DNA from: Cryoendolithus antarcticus
Lineage: Eukaryota; Ascomycota; Dothideomycetes; Cladosporiales; Cladosporiaceae
Length of the DNA: 64,000 bases
NCBI GenBank assembly: GCA_002077065.1
Contig: NAJO01000007.1
Span: 682,001-746,000, forward strand
Direction: 5' to 3'
Part shown: positions 1-10,027 of the stretch, one piece after another
Numbering within the stretch: position 1 is the stretch's first letter
Layout: the number at the start of each line of letters is the position of its first letter
Notes under the pieces: model-generated
Seen by the model: the letters and a program-made list of their open reading frames with translations, nothing else
What the model was told of the DNA's origin: nothing
The model's database searches: none
Position numbers and translations under genes: made by a program

Positions 1-376
1 GTGAAGTCGGCAGTCATTACATGTCGATGAGCACGTGCCACCAGACAGACTTCCTTGAGTTACTCCTGCCTCGACGCACGCGAAGTGTAACCCCTTCCAC
101 GTCCACTTCGCGAGAGATTGTCACTAACTCACAGGTCAACCTTCTTAAGGGTCACAGCCATCATTCGTCGCTACCCTCGTCAAATTCACTCGACAACAGC
201 TCGAGTCACATACGGTGAAGAAGTCTGTTCGCTGTCGATTCAGGGTTCAAGGTAATATTTGCCCCACTCTTGATTTTTGGCGGGCGGCGCGCGTGGGCAA
301 GTGAAGTGGTACTGCGGATTGCAATCGTTCAATCGATACTACTAACCTTAAAGCACAACTCCCGACGAAACTCAGG
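1..376. other. Intergenic / 5' leader of SUP35
   Basis: This stretch runs up to the SUP35 start codon. Short open frames are present but none has a family signature or splice support. It probably holds the promoter and 5' untranslated leader of the downstream gene. I see no clear TATA box. Confidence 0.5.
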
Positions 377-2563
377 ATGGCGAACAATCAGGAGGTCCCG
401 GATGACTGGGAGGCGGAGATTCCTTCACACCCTGCTCAAGGCCAACGGGGAACATTCGTACCCGGAGCGAACTCATTTCAGCCAGGCGCACAGTCTTTCC
501 AACCACAGGCATACGGCCAGTACGGGCAATACGCACAGCAACCTCAGTACAACGGCGCATATCAACAGTACGGTGGCCAACAAAGCTACCAGCAATATGG
601 CGCCCAGGCATATCCACAGCAGCAAGGCTACCAGAACCAGCAATATGGCTACGGTCAGCAACAATACCCACAGTCATCTGTCCCGGAGCAACAGTCACAG
701 AAGCAGTCATATGTCCCTCCACAGCAACGGCAGCCTCAAGTACCAATGCTCGCTCGGCGAGGCGATGCATCCTTCATTCCCTCCTCACAACCGCCTGCTT
801 CTGCGCCGCCACCAAAGGCTACGAACGGAACCGCACCTGCACCAGTCAAGACACTCTCACTGAGTGCAGCAGATACCGGAGCTGCGCCTGTGAAGACGGA
901 GAAAGGTGGGGCGAAAGTACTGTCACTCGGTCTACCTGCGCCTGCCGCACCCAAGAAGGACATGGAGAAAGCAGTAGATGAGAAGGCGCCTGGAGCCGGC
1001 AAGACCGTGACAGCAGCCAAGGCTATCGAGAAGACTGGAGAGCCGACACCACTAAGCAGCAACACTTCACCCACAGCCTCTGGCAGATCCTCACCCTCGG
1101 CTGCAGAGACGAAGAAGGCAGAGAAGAGGGCGGCAGACATAGTCGCTCAGGAGCAAGCGGCTGAAGTAGACGAAGAGGTCATCGAAGAATTATACGGCAA
1201 GGAGCACGTGAATGTAATCTTCCTCGGTCACGTCGATGCAGGCAAGAGCACACTGGGTGGCAGCATCCTGTATGCCTCCGGCAGGGTCGACGAGAGGACG
1301 ATGGACAAGTACAAGCGTGAGTCGAAGGAGCTAGGTCGAGAGTCATGGTACTTGTCATGGGCACTCGATCAGACCAAGGAGGAGCGCAGCAAGGGTAAGA
1401 CGGTCGAAGTCGGCCGAGGATCGTTCGACACAGAGAAGCGGAAGTACTCCATTCTTGATGCGCCTGGCCACAAGACCTACGTGCCCAACATGGTCTCTGG
1501 TGCAAGTCAGGCAGATGTCGGCGTCCTCGTGGTCTCCGCACGGAAGGGTGAGTACGAGACGGGCTTCGAGAAAGGCGGCCAGACTAGGGAACACGCCATG
1601 CTTGCTAAGACCCAAGGCGTGAACAAACTCATCGTCGCCGTCAACAAAATGGACGACGTAACCGTCAACTGGTCCCAAGACCGCTACAACGAATGTCTCG
1701 CCAAACTCACCGCCTTCCTCAAAGGTCTCGGCTACAACCCCAAGACAGACCTTATCTTCATGCCCATAGCCGCCCAACAATTACACGGAATCAAAGACCG
1801 CATCCCCGCCGGCCTCGCGCCCTGGTACGATGGTCCCTCCCTCCTCGAAGCCCTAGACAACATGCCCACACTCGAGCGCAAGCTTGGCGCGCCCTTCATG
1901 ATGCCCATCAGCGCCAAGTACCGCGACATGGGCACTATGATTGAAGGCAAGATCGAAGCCGGTATCCTGAAGAAGGACCAGAAATACCTCATGATGCCCA
2001 ACAAAGCCGAAATCACCATCTCCGCGCTCTACGGCGAGGACGAAGACGAGATACCCCACGCGCAAGCCGGCGAGCAAGTGCGTCTCCGCATCAAAGGCGC
2101 AGAAGAAGAAGACATCTTCCCCGGCTTCGTTCTCTGCTCGCTCAAACGCCCCGTCCACTGCGTCTCCGAATTCGAAGCCCAGATCCGCCTCCTCGAGCTC
2201 AAATCCATCCTCTCCTCAGGATTCAACTGCATTCTGCACATCCACTCCGCGACCGAAGAGATAACCTTCTCGGCCCTCCTGCACAAGCTCGAACCCAAGA
2301 CGAATCGCCGGTCCAAGAAACCTCCCCCATTCGCGAAGCAGGGCATGAACATTATCGCGAGGCTGAAGATTATCGGCGGCAGTGCGCAGCAGGTCTGTGT
2401 TGAGAAATTCGAGGACTATCCGCAATTGGGCAGGTTCACTTTGAGGGATCAAGGGCAGACGATTGCGATCGGTAAAATCTTGAGGTTGGTCACGGATCCG
2501 GTTGCTGAGGGGAAGGAGAGGGAGGAGAAGGCTGTTGCTGAGGCGGCTGCTGGAGCAGCTTAA
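377..2563 (+). CDS. SUP35: Translation termination factor eRF3 (Sup35), intronless
   Basis: The 728-residue protein is the GTPase that partners eRF1 to release finished polypeptides at stop codons in the cytosol. Residues 1 to about 115 are rich in Gln, Tyr, Gly and Pro with repeated QQYG/YGQ units, like the prion-forming N domain of Sup35. A charged Lys/Glu-rich middle region follows, to about residue 265. The EF-1A-like GTPase domain carries GHVDAGKS (about residue 284), DAPGH (about 361) and NKMD (about 423), followed by two beta-barrel domains. The ATG at 377 is the first in frame and starts an N-terminus with the DWEAEIPSHP type motif seen in filamentous fungi. Identity is secure; whether the N domain forms prions is inference. 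Confidence 0.97.
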   Translation: MANNQEVPDDWEAEIPSHPAQGQRGTFVPGANSFQPGAQSFQPQAYGQYGQYAQQPQYNGAYQQYGGQQSYQQYGAQAYPQQQGYQNQQYGYGQQQYPQSSVPEQQSQKQSYVPPQQRQPQVPMLARRGDASFIPSSQPPASAPPPKATNGTAPAPVKTLSLSAADTGAAPVKTEKGGAKVLSLGLPAPAAPKKDMEKAVDEKAPGAGKTVTAAKAIEKTGEPTPLSSNTSPTASGRSSPSAAETKKAEKRAADIVAQEQAAEVDEEVIEELYGKEHVNVIFLGHVDAGKSTLGGSILYASGRVDERTMDKYKRESKELGRESWYLSWALDQTKEERSKGKTVEVGRGSFDTEKRKYSILDAPGHKTYVPNMVSGASQADVGVLVVSARKGEYETGFEKGGQTREHAMLAKTQGVNKLIVAVNKMDDVTVNWSQDRYNECLAKLTAFLKGLGYNPKTDLIFMPIAAQQLHGIKDRIPAGLAPWYDGPSLLEALDNMPTLERKLGAPFMMPISAKYRDMGTMIEGKIEAGILKKDQKYLMMPNKAEITISALYGEDEDEIPHAQAGEQVRLRIKGAEEEDIFPGFVLCSLKRPVHCVSEFEAQIRLLELKSILSSGFNCILHIHSATEEITFSALLHKLEPKTNRRSKKPPPFAKQGMNIIARLKIIGGSAQQVCVEKFEDYPQLGRFTLRDQGQTIAIGKILRLVTDPVAEGKEREEKAVAEAAAGAA

Positions 2564-2892
2564 ATGAGTAGTCGATGACGGATTGACGTCGGACGAAGTG
2601 TTATGAGGAGGCGCGGGCGCGACATGATGCATGAGTAGATGGCGGTCATGGTATCGCTTGGGTACGTGTAGAAACCGCATGGGCGACATCGTCCACTTAA
2701 ACGTAGCGGGTTCGGTTGCATTCGCTACAATGTGAGGACATAGCCTAACGTAGCGCGAATACACTAAGACTTGCTCCAATCGATGCAAAGGCGATGAACC
2801 AGATGGATGCAAATCAATGCCGAGTGACATATGCATGATCCTACGCTAAGTGTTGACGCCTCCGTAAGGAACCAACCCGCCGCCCGAATTCG
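2564..2892. other. Convergent intergenic region
   Basis: This is the 3' flank of SUP35 and of the oppositely oriented gene that ends at 2893. A small perfect inverted repeat (GTAGCG, with CGCTAC after a 14-nt loop, near 2703-2728) could form a hairpin in the SUP35 3' UTR. Nothing else is visible. Confidence 0.4.
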
Positions 2893-4881
2893 TCATTCCC
2901 CCGTCCACGGACTTGAGCTTCTTATCAACGGTGGCGGTGGAGGTAAACTGAAGTCCGTCAAGCTACCCAATTCATCTTGCATGGTCCCTGACATCTTCTG
3001 GGTGCCCTTCACACGTTCTGCACTTCCCATCCAGTCGTGCTCGTTTGATGTGCTCCAAGGTGGTAAGGGCAGTGGCGAGCTGGAGTCTACAGCGCCCAGC
3101 TGCGTGCGTTGACACGCATCAACGTGTGCCCGACGCTCATTGGTCGCGGGTATGAATGCTGCCTTGAGTGAGCGCTGATAAGGCGACGCTTGCGTAGGAA
3201 CGACAGTGCTGATCTGACTCTGACGCAGTGGCGGTGGTGAGGAGGGAGGCGAGGAGTCTGCGATGACGTCCATGTCCACATATTCCTCAGGATTCTCGGA
3301 CGCCTTGCGATCATCTGGCCGGCTAACACGTGCTGCTTGCGGTGACAAGGCATCAAGGAGGTCACTAAGTAGCTGTTCCGAAGGGCGATGTGACGAGCTT
3401 GTGAGATCAACACTTGTGATCGTCTTCGTGGACGCTGCATCAGCGTCGACGTCATCGAGAGGGTCATCGTCCGTCTCGCTGTCCTGTACAGCATCTCGTG
3501 CGCGCTTCGATGGTAGCTGCGTTTGTGTCCATGCAAAGCGAGCGGCGTCTCGATCCAGTGCGGCGCCTACAGGGTCGTATGTATGTGGTTCATCACTAAA
3601 ATATTGCTCACTTCCGTGAACGCTGTTTGAGTCGTGATGTCTTTCGGTTGTGAATACATCCCCTTCGCTGAGAGCATCGAGATCGTCGATTGTGTCCAGG
3701 TCGAGGGAGTCGAACTGAGTTTCTGCGATTGTGGTAGATCTCATCAGCTGTCTTGGTGGCGGCACCGTAGACATAGGGAGATCCGCGAGCTGAGAGTCTT
3801 GTACAGTGAGTGTGCGCTTCAGCTTCCGACACGATCGCTTGGGCCCGGTAGTAGGTATCGGCGCGATCGGCAGATCTGATATCGCGGTTTGGCTGATATC
3901 AGCCGCCTCCTTGAGCGGAACTTTCGATGTTTTCACAGCAATGTCGCCACTTGGCTGCAGTTGAAGCGGTCGTAGTCTAGTGTTGGCGCTACGCTCACCA
4001 AGCGGAACGCGTTGACTGGCGACAATCGTCGGCGAGACCGTTGTAGCTTTTGTTTGGGTCGAGATCTTGGATTGCTGGGACGAAGCTTTTACACTGGGTG
4101 GTATCTGAGAAGCTGGTACCTCTTTCAAGCTGCTGCTTCTCGTTGGCGTGGCCACATCGTGTCTGCCATTATAGCCACCAGCAGGCGCGGCAGCGATGTG
4201 TGACCCGATTGTTTTCCTTGCAGACACCGAATTTCGCAAATTATAGCGCTTCGCAGGCGTATGTCTAGATCTCGTCGACCCAGTGACATAGCCGGAGTCG
4301 TCCAAATCGCCCATTGCCTTCGTTGGGCTTCGAAAATTATATCGCCTCGCCGGCGTTGCATGCTTGAGTTCCTCCTCGCCGGAAGCATGGGTCAGCCATG
4401 GAAGCTTCTTCTTTCTTGCGACCTGCCGCTGGACCATCATGTCGGCGAATCTGTCCCTTCCTTCGTCGTCATAAATATTGAAGCCAGGTTCGTCGTCGCC
4501 CGAGCAGGTCTCCTCACCCCTAGACGGAGCTGGTAGCCAAGCGATCTGAGTAAGAGTATTCTGCCCTTTCTCCTTCGCCTTCAACTTTACACTACTCCGT
4601 CGTCCATTCGTACCGTTGCCACCTGACTTGTCACCTGATATCCGACGCTTCTTCCTTGGCTTCTCCGCATCTATGTCGGCCTCACTGCCTTCGTCGCTCC
4701 AAATCTCGATGCTTTCAGCATTCTTCGGCGTACTGACGAAGTCGAGCTGTGTCAAGGACGACTGCGTCTTTTCGGCGTTCCTGCCTAGCAGCGAAGGTCG
4801 TGGCCGGGCTACTCGAGTGTGTAGACCAGATCTTCGTTTGTTTAGTTGCCCCGGTCGGACAACGTCCAGTGCGCCAGTCAT
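2893..4881 (-). CDS. Disordered, probably nuclear protein of unknown function
   Basis: The single-exon frame encodes 662 residues and I do not recognise a characterised family. It is rich in Ser, Thr, Asp and Pro, with no membrane segment or signal peptide. A bipartite basic cluster (EKPRKKRRISGDK, about residues 74-86) looks like a nuclear localisation signal. Two short motifs of the form [ST]LTQ[LI]x[FW] occur, at about residues 42-48 and 109-115. A basic motif TPA[RK]RYN[FL]R is repeated near residues 176 and 209, with a weaker third form later. The C-terminus contains poly-Pro (PPPPPL). Motif repetition in an otherwise disordered chain suggests a scaffold for several partners, which is inference. 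The ATG at 4881 is clear and the gene runs convergently towards SUP35. Confidence 0.8.
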   Translation of the reverse strand: MTGALDVVRPGQLNKRRSGLHTRVARPRPSLLGRNAEKTQSSLTQLDFVSTPKNAESIEIWSDEGSEADIDAEKPRKKRRISGDKSGGNGTNGRRSSVKLKAKEKGQNTLTQIAWLPAPSRGEETCSGDDEPGFNIYDDEGRDRFADMMVQRQVARKKKLPWLTHASGEEELKHATPARRYNFRSPTKAMGDLDDSGYVTGSTRSRHTPAKRYNLRNSVSARKTIGSHIAAAPAGGYNGRHDVATPTRSSSLKEVPASQIPPSVKASSQQSKISTQTKATTVSPTIVASQRVPLGERSANTRLRPLQLQPSGDIAVKTSKVPLKEAADISQTAISDLPIAPIPTTGPKRSCRKLKRTLTVQDSQLADLPMSTVPPPRQLMRSTTIAETQFDSLDLDTIDDLDALSEGDVFTTERHHDSNSVHGSEQYFSDEPHTYDPVGAALDRDAARFAWTQTQLPSKRARDAVQDSETDDDPLDDVDADAASTKTITSVDLTSSSHRPSEQLLSDLLDALSPQAARVSRPDDRKASENPEEYVDMDVIADSSPPSSPPPLRQSQISTVVPTQASPYQRSLKAAFIPATNERRAHVDACQRTQLGAVDSSSPLPLPPWSTSNEHDWMGSAERVKGTQKMSGTMQDELGSLTDFSLPPPPPLIRSSSPWTGE

Positions 4882-5126
4882 GTTATCGATACATTTGTAG
4901 AATGTATTGCTTTTAGGCTTGTGCCCGTTGTCCAGACGCGTGCAAAGGAAGGACCTCGAGACGCGTTAATGACGTAAGGCTGCGGAGGAGATCGTGTCGT
5001 GTCACACCTTATTTTCCCCTACACACTCACGACACTGCACCATACTCCCACACGAGCAAGATTCTTTTCGCAGTCGGTGATAGGAATCTACACTTTCGAA
5101 CGGCACGGTTGAAGGTCCGGATTGCA

Positions 5127-6149
5127 ATGCTGGATCCATACACGAAACCGCCTGCGGCCCTTCGTGAAATCTACAAGCGACTGCACAAGCTCAGCGTGGT
5201 CGACATCTGCAATGATAGCGAGATCATCGATCTGCAAGCACTCGATCAGATGAGCAAGTCGAGAGTTTGCGAGGTGTCGCTTCTTATGCTGCATCCAAGG
5301 CTCCCGGAGGCGTTCGGTGAGTTCGCCGGCAGTCCGTGCGAACCTACGAAAGCCTTCGTGGTCTACGAAGTGAGCCGCCTACCAGGTACGCTCTATCAAG
5401 TGGAATTCGTATACTCGTAGGTCTGAGGTAGGTTTGCAGGTCTGTTCGTTTATCCCAATTTCCTGCCTCGAGACGGTCAACTACAAATCCTCGCAAAGAC
5501 TTTTCATCGCGATCTATCTAATCCGCAGCACTTGACGAACGTGCATACGCACTACGATGTGCCGACAACATCATTTGGATCATCTTACTTCTCCCCTGCG
5601 GCGCAAGACCTTGTCTTCAGCCCACGAGACCCTGCTGTTCACAAGCCCATTTCCACTGGACAGTTCCTCGACAAGAAGCTCCGCTGGCTCACACTTGGCG
5701 GTCAGTACGACTGGACGAATAAAATCTACCCTGCTGGACCACCTCCGCCCTTCCCACCAGATGTCAAGCAGCTTGTTGAGACACTCTTCCCAATGAAAGC
5801 CGAGGCAGCGATCGTCAACCTCTACAGTCCCGGTGACACCCTGTCACTGCATCGCGACGTATCCGAGGAGTGCGATCAGGCTCTGGTGTCGATCTCACTG
5901 GGTTGTGAAGGTATCTTCCTAGTTGGACTCGACGATGACCGTGCTGTAACGCTCCGGCTACGCAGCGGCGATGCTGTACTCATGAGTGGTGAGAGCAGGT
6001 ACGCCTGGCATGGCGTGCCGAAGGTACTTGCAGGCACTTGTCCGAAGTGGATGCAAGACTGGCCTGCAGGAGATGGAGAATACGAGGCGTGGAGCGGCTG
6101 GATGGCAGGGAAGCGGATCAATCTCAACGTGAGGCAGATGTTCAACTGA
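5127..6149 (+). CDS. AlkB-family Fe(II)/2-oxoglutarate dioxygenase (ALKBH1-like)
   Basis: The model is join(5127..5385,5440..6149), giving 322 residues. The 54-nt intron has donor GTACGC and acceptor TTTGCAG and restores a frame reading GLFVYPNFLP across the junction. The family oxidatively demethylates nucleic acid bases. Iron ligands are visible as HRD (His224, Asp226) and a distal His277 in YAWHGVP. The 2-oxoglutarate-binding RxNxxxR motif is RINLNVR (Arg312 and Arg318). The LGGQYDWT segment is typical of the fungal ALKBH1 branch. A non-ATG extension upstream of 5127 is possible, but 5127 is the first ATG and matches family N-termini. Whether the substrate is tRNA or DNA cannot be told from the sequence. 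Confidence 0.93.
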
Positions 6150-7096
6150 CATTCACACTTCTGCCATTGGCATGCTTGCCTGCGACCGGCTCATCTAAAT
6201 GCGCTGAGAAGCGTCTCGCAGCTTGGTTTCGGTTGAGGGTTCGCTAGATGGCCGAGTTGAGGTTTCTTCGGCCGCCAAAGGCCAATGCGGCGCAATGGCC
6301 TCAATCCGGACATTGCGATTTCGTGATTATAGCTACTTCGCCACGCCTCTGCAATCGACAGCATCAAGTGACATCCAGGCCCAGGGTTGGAGCAACAGGG
6401 CTGTCAGCTACAATCAGTGAGGATCGAAGACGCAGGGCTGCTTCATGGCCCAGGAAGGTGACTACCTATTGCAACACCGGCCTGCCGCTCCGCACCTCAC
6501 GGCTCTCACGTATCCGCTGCGCACGTATCACGCGAACGAGAAGCGCGTCGTGACTCACTCGAGGAGCTGGGGGCTTAGCTGAACGTGTACCTGAGTACTT
6601 CGGCTGACACACACGGCTCAAGCTTTGCGCCACGGCCTTCGCTTATGGTGAGTGCGACCACACCACCCCAAGCATGGTACTATAGATCTTGGAGAGCTGC
6701 GTCACGGCTTACCGGTAACGTGCTACAATCTGATGCCGCGCTCAGATGAGAGCAAGAATTTTGCGGCTTAGTGATGAGGCGAAAGCGAATGCATCACGGC
6801 AAAAGCCCTACTTAGGCCGAGCACAAGATTGACGGCCTTCAGGGAGATCACACTACCTCATTTCGAGCTGCGTGTACAGCGCAATTCGATTCATGAGCTC
6901 ATTGGTACCGTAGTCTTGACACGGCTTGTTGATAGCTCGCGAGGGTCCGTCAGCTCGCCACAGCAGAATATGGACCTCTTTTCAGCTCTGAAGCGATTGC
7001 GGATCGCCATGCGATCAGTCCACAACGTCAGATCCATAGCGAGCCCCAGTAGCTGTCAGATGGAAGCCATGAAAGCTCTTCCCAAGCCTATCACCA
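6150..7096. other. Gene-poor intergenic region
   Basis: About 0.9 kb between the AlkB gene and the promoter of the first DUF3237 gene. The short open frames here have no family resemblance and no convincing splice partners. I see no RNA gene or repeat. Confidence 0.4.
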
Positions 7097-7103
7097 TATA
7101 AGG
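7097..7103 (+). promoter_or_regulatory. TATA-like box of DUF3237 gene A
   Basis: The TATAAGG motif lies 74 nt before the start codon at 7177. The paralogue at 10028 has a TATAAAG motif in a comparable place, which supports both being core promoter elements. Confidence 0.45.
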
Positions 7104-7176
7104 GGTCATTGACTCCGTCCATCTCTGCAGCTTTGCCTCTTTCAATTTATTGAGCTCAGCATACGCCTACTTCATT

Positions 7177-7785
7177 ATGGCACCCACTCTCGAAAAGGTG
7201 TTCGACCTCCGAGCCTTCCTCGGTAAGACCGACACACTCCCACTTGGGCATGTGAAGGGCGGTGCACAGCGTATCATTGTTCCCGTCACCAGCGGCTTTC
7301 TCAAGGGCTCTGGCGTCGAAGCCGAGATTATCCCAACGACTGGCGCAGACTGGCTTCTCCTCGATCCCGCCACAGGCACCGCTCATCTCGACGTTCGCAT
7401 CGCGCTGCGAACCGAGGATGGAGATAGTATCTACATATACTATCCTGGTGAGTCGGACAGGGGTACACATGTCTGCAGAGAAGCGTGTCTGATCTCGAAG
7501 TAGGCATCATCAAGCTAGATGAGAAGATTGGTATGGCTCTGTCCTGGGACCCTGCGATGAGGACCACGAAAAGCTCCGATCATTACTTCTTTACGACGCC
7601 AAGAATCGAGGTGTCCAATGAAAAGCATAAGTGGATGGAACAGGCCGTGTTCGTATCGCACGGTAAGCATCATTGCAGCCGTAATCACATCAATAGCCAG
7701 CTAAGACTTGCCAGGACACTTCTTCGCAGAGGGTGATGGTACCCAAGCGGTGGAGTACGAGGTGTACAAGCTGGTGTCAGGGTAG
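7177..7785 (+). CDS. DUF3237 family protein, copy A
   Basis: The model is join(7177..7447,7504..7662,7715..7785), giving 166 residues. Intron 1 is 56 nt (GTGAGT to AGTAG) and intron 2 is 52 nt (GTAAGC to GCCAG); both lie in phase 1. The product matches the DUF3237 fold family: an N-terminal MAPTLEK.FDLR strand, a GSGVEAEIIP segment, a GTAHLDVR segment and a VSHGHFF..GD C-terminus. It has no signal peptide, so it is probably cytosolic. No enzymatic activity can be assigned. Copy B at 10028 is clearly homologous along its whole length (for example TTKSSDHYF and EVSNE.HKWME are shared), so these are tandem duplicates. The ATG at 7177 is preferred over upstream non-ATG codons because copy B starts with the same residues. 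Confidence 0.88.
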
Positions 7786-7826
7786 CAAAATCTTCGTGTA
7801 ATGTCAAGCAACGGGAGTAGGCACTC

Positions 7827-9323
7827 TCACTCAACAACACAAGTCTCGTCAAGCTGCGTACCAGGACACTTGCGCCTCAGCTCCTTTCCAGATATGCCAG
7901 TCACCAGATTGATGTTCGCTCTCCAAGTCCGAGTGGTTTGCTTGCCGCCATGCCACTCGTTGCCCTCGCTAGTCCGCAGTAAATAGACTACTCGGACCTT
8001 ATCAAGCTTCCTAAGCAGACAGCCGTGTGTATACTGCAGGAAGCGCATCCACATGTTCTTCGCCTGCTCTCGTACAAGAGCATCCTCAACCACGAGCACG
8101 TCCGTACCCGGTCTGTAGACGCACCAGCCGGATGATATCTTCTCAATGTGGCTGCCGATTGCGGGGAGTGGCAGGATTGCCGGTCCTGCAGGTCCTCGCA
8201 GGCAACCGCGGTGGTAGCCGGGAGTGCTCTTCACGAGCATAACGCTGAGTCGCTGTGCGGTAGTGAACGCCAAGATGCTCTCACGATTAGCTTTGGCATA
8301 TGGTTGCGACAGAGCTCGAGAAGACCGAACGTTCTGACGGCATCGTGAGCACAGCGCAACAATGTGAACTGCTGGAGGCGATCTTACCGAAGCTACAATG
8401 ACCCATTCTGACGCCAACAGTCTCGTCAGCAACGTGATCTGCTCGTCTGGTTGCGCACTTGCTAGTTGAGCTTTCATAAACACCAACTCAAGCACTGCGA
8501 TAGCTCGAAAGGTGATGTAATCCTGCAGCCTCAATGTAGCCTGGCCATGCAACACAGTAGCGATGTAGATCACACTGAAGAAGTTCACGAACGGCGTATC
8601 ACTCCAGATGAATCTTCCTGCACGTCTGAGGGCCAGTATAGGGAGCATGGGTGTCTTGTGACACGAGGCTAGCGATGCGAAAAAGCATGTCACGAACGTC
8701 GAGGCCACGAGGAGGTTCAATATAAGTGATGACAGAAGCAGGTTCATCGATACGCTAGCGGCCAGTGTCGACGCGAGAAGCAAAACGCCAGTGTTGGTGA
8801 AGTACAGCTCGCTTTGCTCGCCGTCTGCATCTTTGCTCAGTATTGATGTGTAGGCGTCGAGCACAACGGAGGATGCGATGCTGTCCTCATCGTGGCGCAG
8901 GTATCGGTTTGCAAGACGCCAGACAATGGTGATCAGGTTCAGAAGCTCCTTCGCAAGGACTGTGATGCAACTGTGAAGTAGCAGAGCGCTCGCGAAATTG
9001 ATCTGTTGCTTCCAGGGTACGATGGAGCGAGCATGCAAGGGCGGGTGTGCGGTGAGGTCCATCTGGGAGAAATGTGACGTGCTAAGCGATGAGCAGACAT
9101 CCGCACGGAGACCTTCATGCTTGGCGCATATCGAACGAGATGATGACTTCCTTCGTCCTCTCGAGGGTGGAGAGGGAAAGGAATATGCGAGGCTGAGGTT
9201 CTGCGTGCGTGCCCTACCTAGACTGGCGCCACATGGGCAACCCTGTGATAAGCGAGCCAGCCAGCAGCCCGACTGCACACCGTCTGCAAAATGGCATGCA
9301 GGAAGCGATGTCACATTCGCCAT
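7827..9323 (-). CDS. Putative multi-pass membrane protein, orphan
   Basis: An uninterrupted frame of 498 residues runs on the minus strand, but the true gene is probably shorter. A perfect intron signature (GTAAGA to CGTCAG, 54 nt, at 8334-8387) lies inside the frame and is a multiple of three, so the frame stays open whether or not it is removed. The first 85 or so residues are compositionally unlike the rest, and a second Met in SQMDLTAHPP could be the start. The middle holds several hydrophobic stretches (LLLASTLAASVSMNLLL, NLLVASTFVTCFFASL, FFSVIYIATVL), suggesting four to six membrane spans. I recognise no family. It sits between two DUF3237 paralogues, which may be coincidental. Confidence 0.55.
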   Translation of the reverse strand: MANVTSLPACHFADGVQSGCWLARLSQGCPCGASLGRARTQNLSLAYSFPSPPSRGRRKSSSRSICAKHEGLRADVCSSLSTSHFSQMDLTAHPPLHARSIVPWKQQINFASALLLHSCITVLAKELLNLITIVWRLANRYLRHDEDSIASSVVLDAYTSILSKDADGEQSELYFTNTGVLLLASTLAASVSMNLLLSSLILNLLVASTFVTCFFASLASCHKTPMLPILALRRAGRFIWSDTPFVNFFSVIYIATVLHGQATLRLQDYITFRAIAVLELVFMKAQLASAQPDEQITLLTRLLASEWVIVASVRSPPAVHIVALCSRCRQNVRSSRALSQPYAKANRESILAFTTAQRLSVMLVKSTPGYHRGCLRGPAGPAILPLPAIGSHIEKISSGWCVYRPGTDVLVVEDALVREQAKNMWMRFLQYTHGCLLRKLDKVRVVYLLRTSEGNEWHGGKQTTRTWRANINLVTGISGKELRRKCPGTQLDETCVVE

Positions 9324-9972
9324 AGCGAGCTGATGTCCATGAGGCCCGCCTCAACGTAGATGCGCGTGTGTGAATGTTTTTCGTTTCACGTAGCCCTGGA
9401 TGAGATGGAAGTCTGAGGTACACAAGCACTCAAGGCGTAGTTCTGCTAAAGGGACGTCGGGTGCCCTGTGCGCGAATTGGCTCGTGAACCGTGCCCTGAT
9501 TCGAGTGAGCCGCTGTCCTCACACAAAACCCATCCAAGCTGGCCATCAACAGCCTATGTCTCGACATGACGCTGGCGCTATGCAATACATACAGGCGACA
9601 GTGTGCGGTGAATAGTATCTTCAGCCGCGCTTTGGCGGAACTGGCGACGCACAGGTATGCCTGCTGATGACATGAACGAGATCTGTTATTCTGCTCCACC
9701 TCGCCCATCTGCCCTGGCTTTGTCCGTATGTACGCTGCTTTGGCCGGATACTTCTTTCCTTGCAGAAGTCCATGATGGTCTTGGATGGCGGATAAGTTCT
9801 CCCATCAAGCTGGCGATGGCCGCAGATCCTCTATCATCGCATTCGCGAGGCATGGCTTTAAGATCTAATGCCGGGGGGTAGGTCCCAAAACAGAGCGTGG
9901 TCTCAGTCCGTTGCTACGTCACGGTCACTTCAGTAAGATAGCTCTGGTAACCTGCGCAGAAGAAGGTCAGCA
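9324..9972. other. Intergenic region upstream of the membrane protein and DUF3237 copy B
   Basis: This is a divergent promoter region of about 0.65 kb. Open frames are short and lack family signal. Nothing further is supported. Confidence 0.4.
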
Positions 9973-9979
9973 TATAAAG
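9973..9979 (+). promoter_or_regulatory. TATA box of DUF3237 gene B
   Basis: The TATAAAG motif lies 49 nt before the ATG at 10028, a usual fungal core-promoter spacing for a short leader. Confidence 0.5.
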
Positions 9980-10027
9980 GGAGACATCGCCTCACGATGA
10001 GGCCAATCAACCACCTTACCCTGCACC

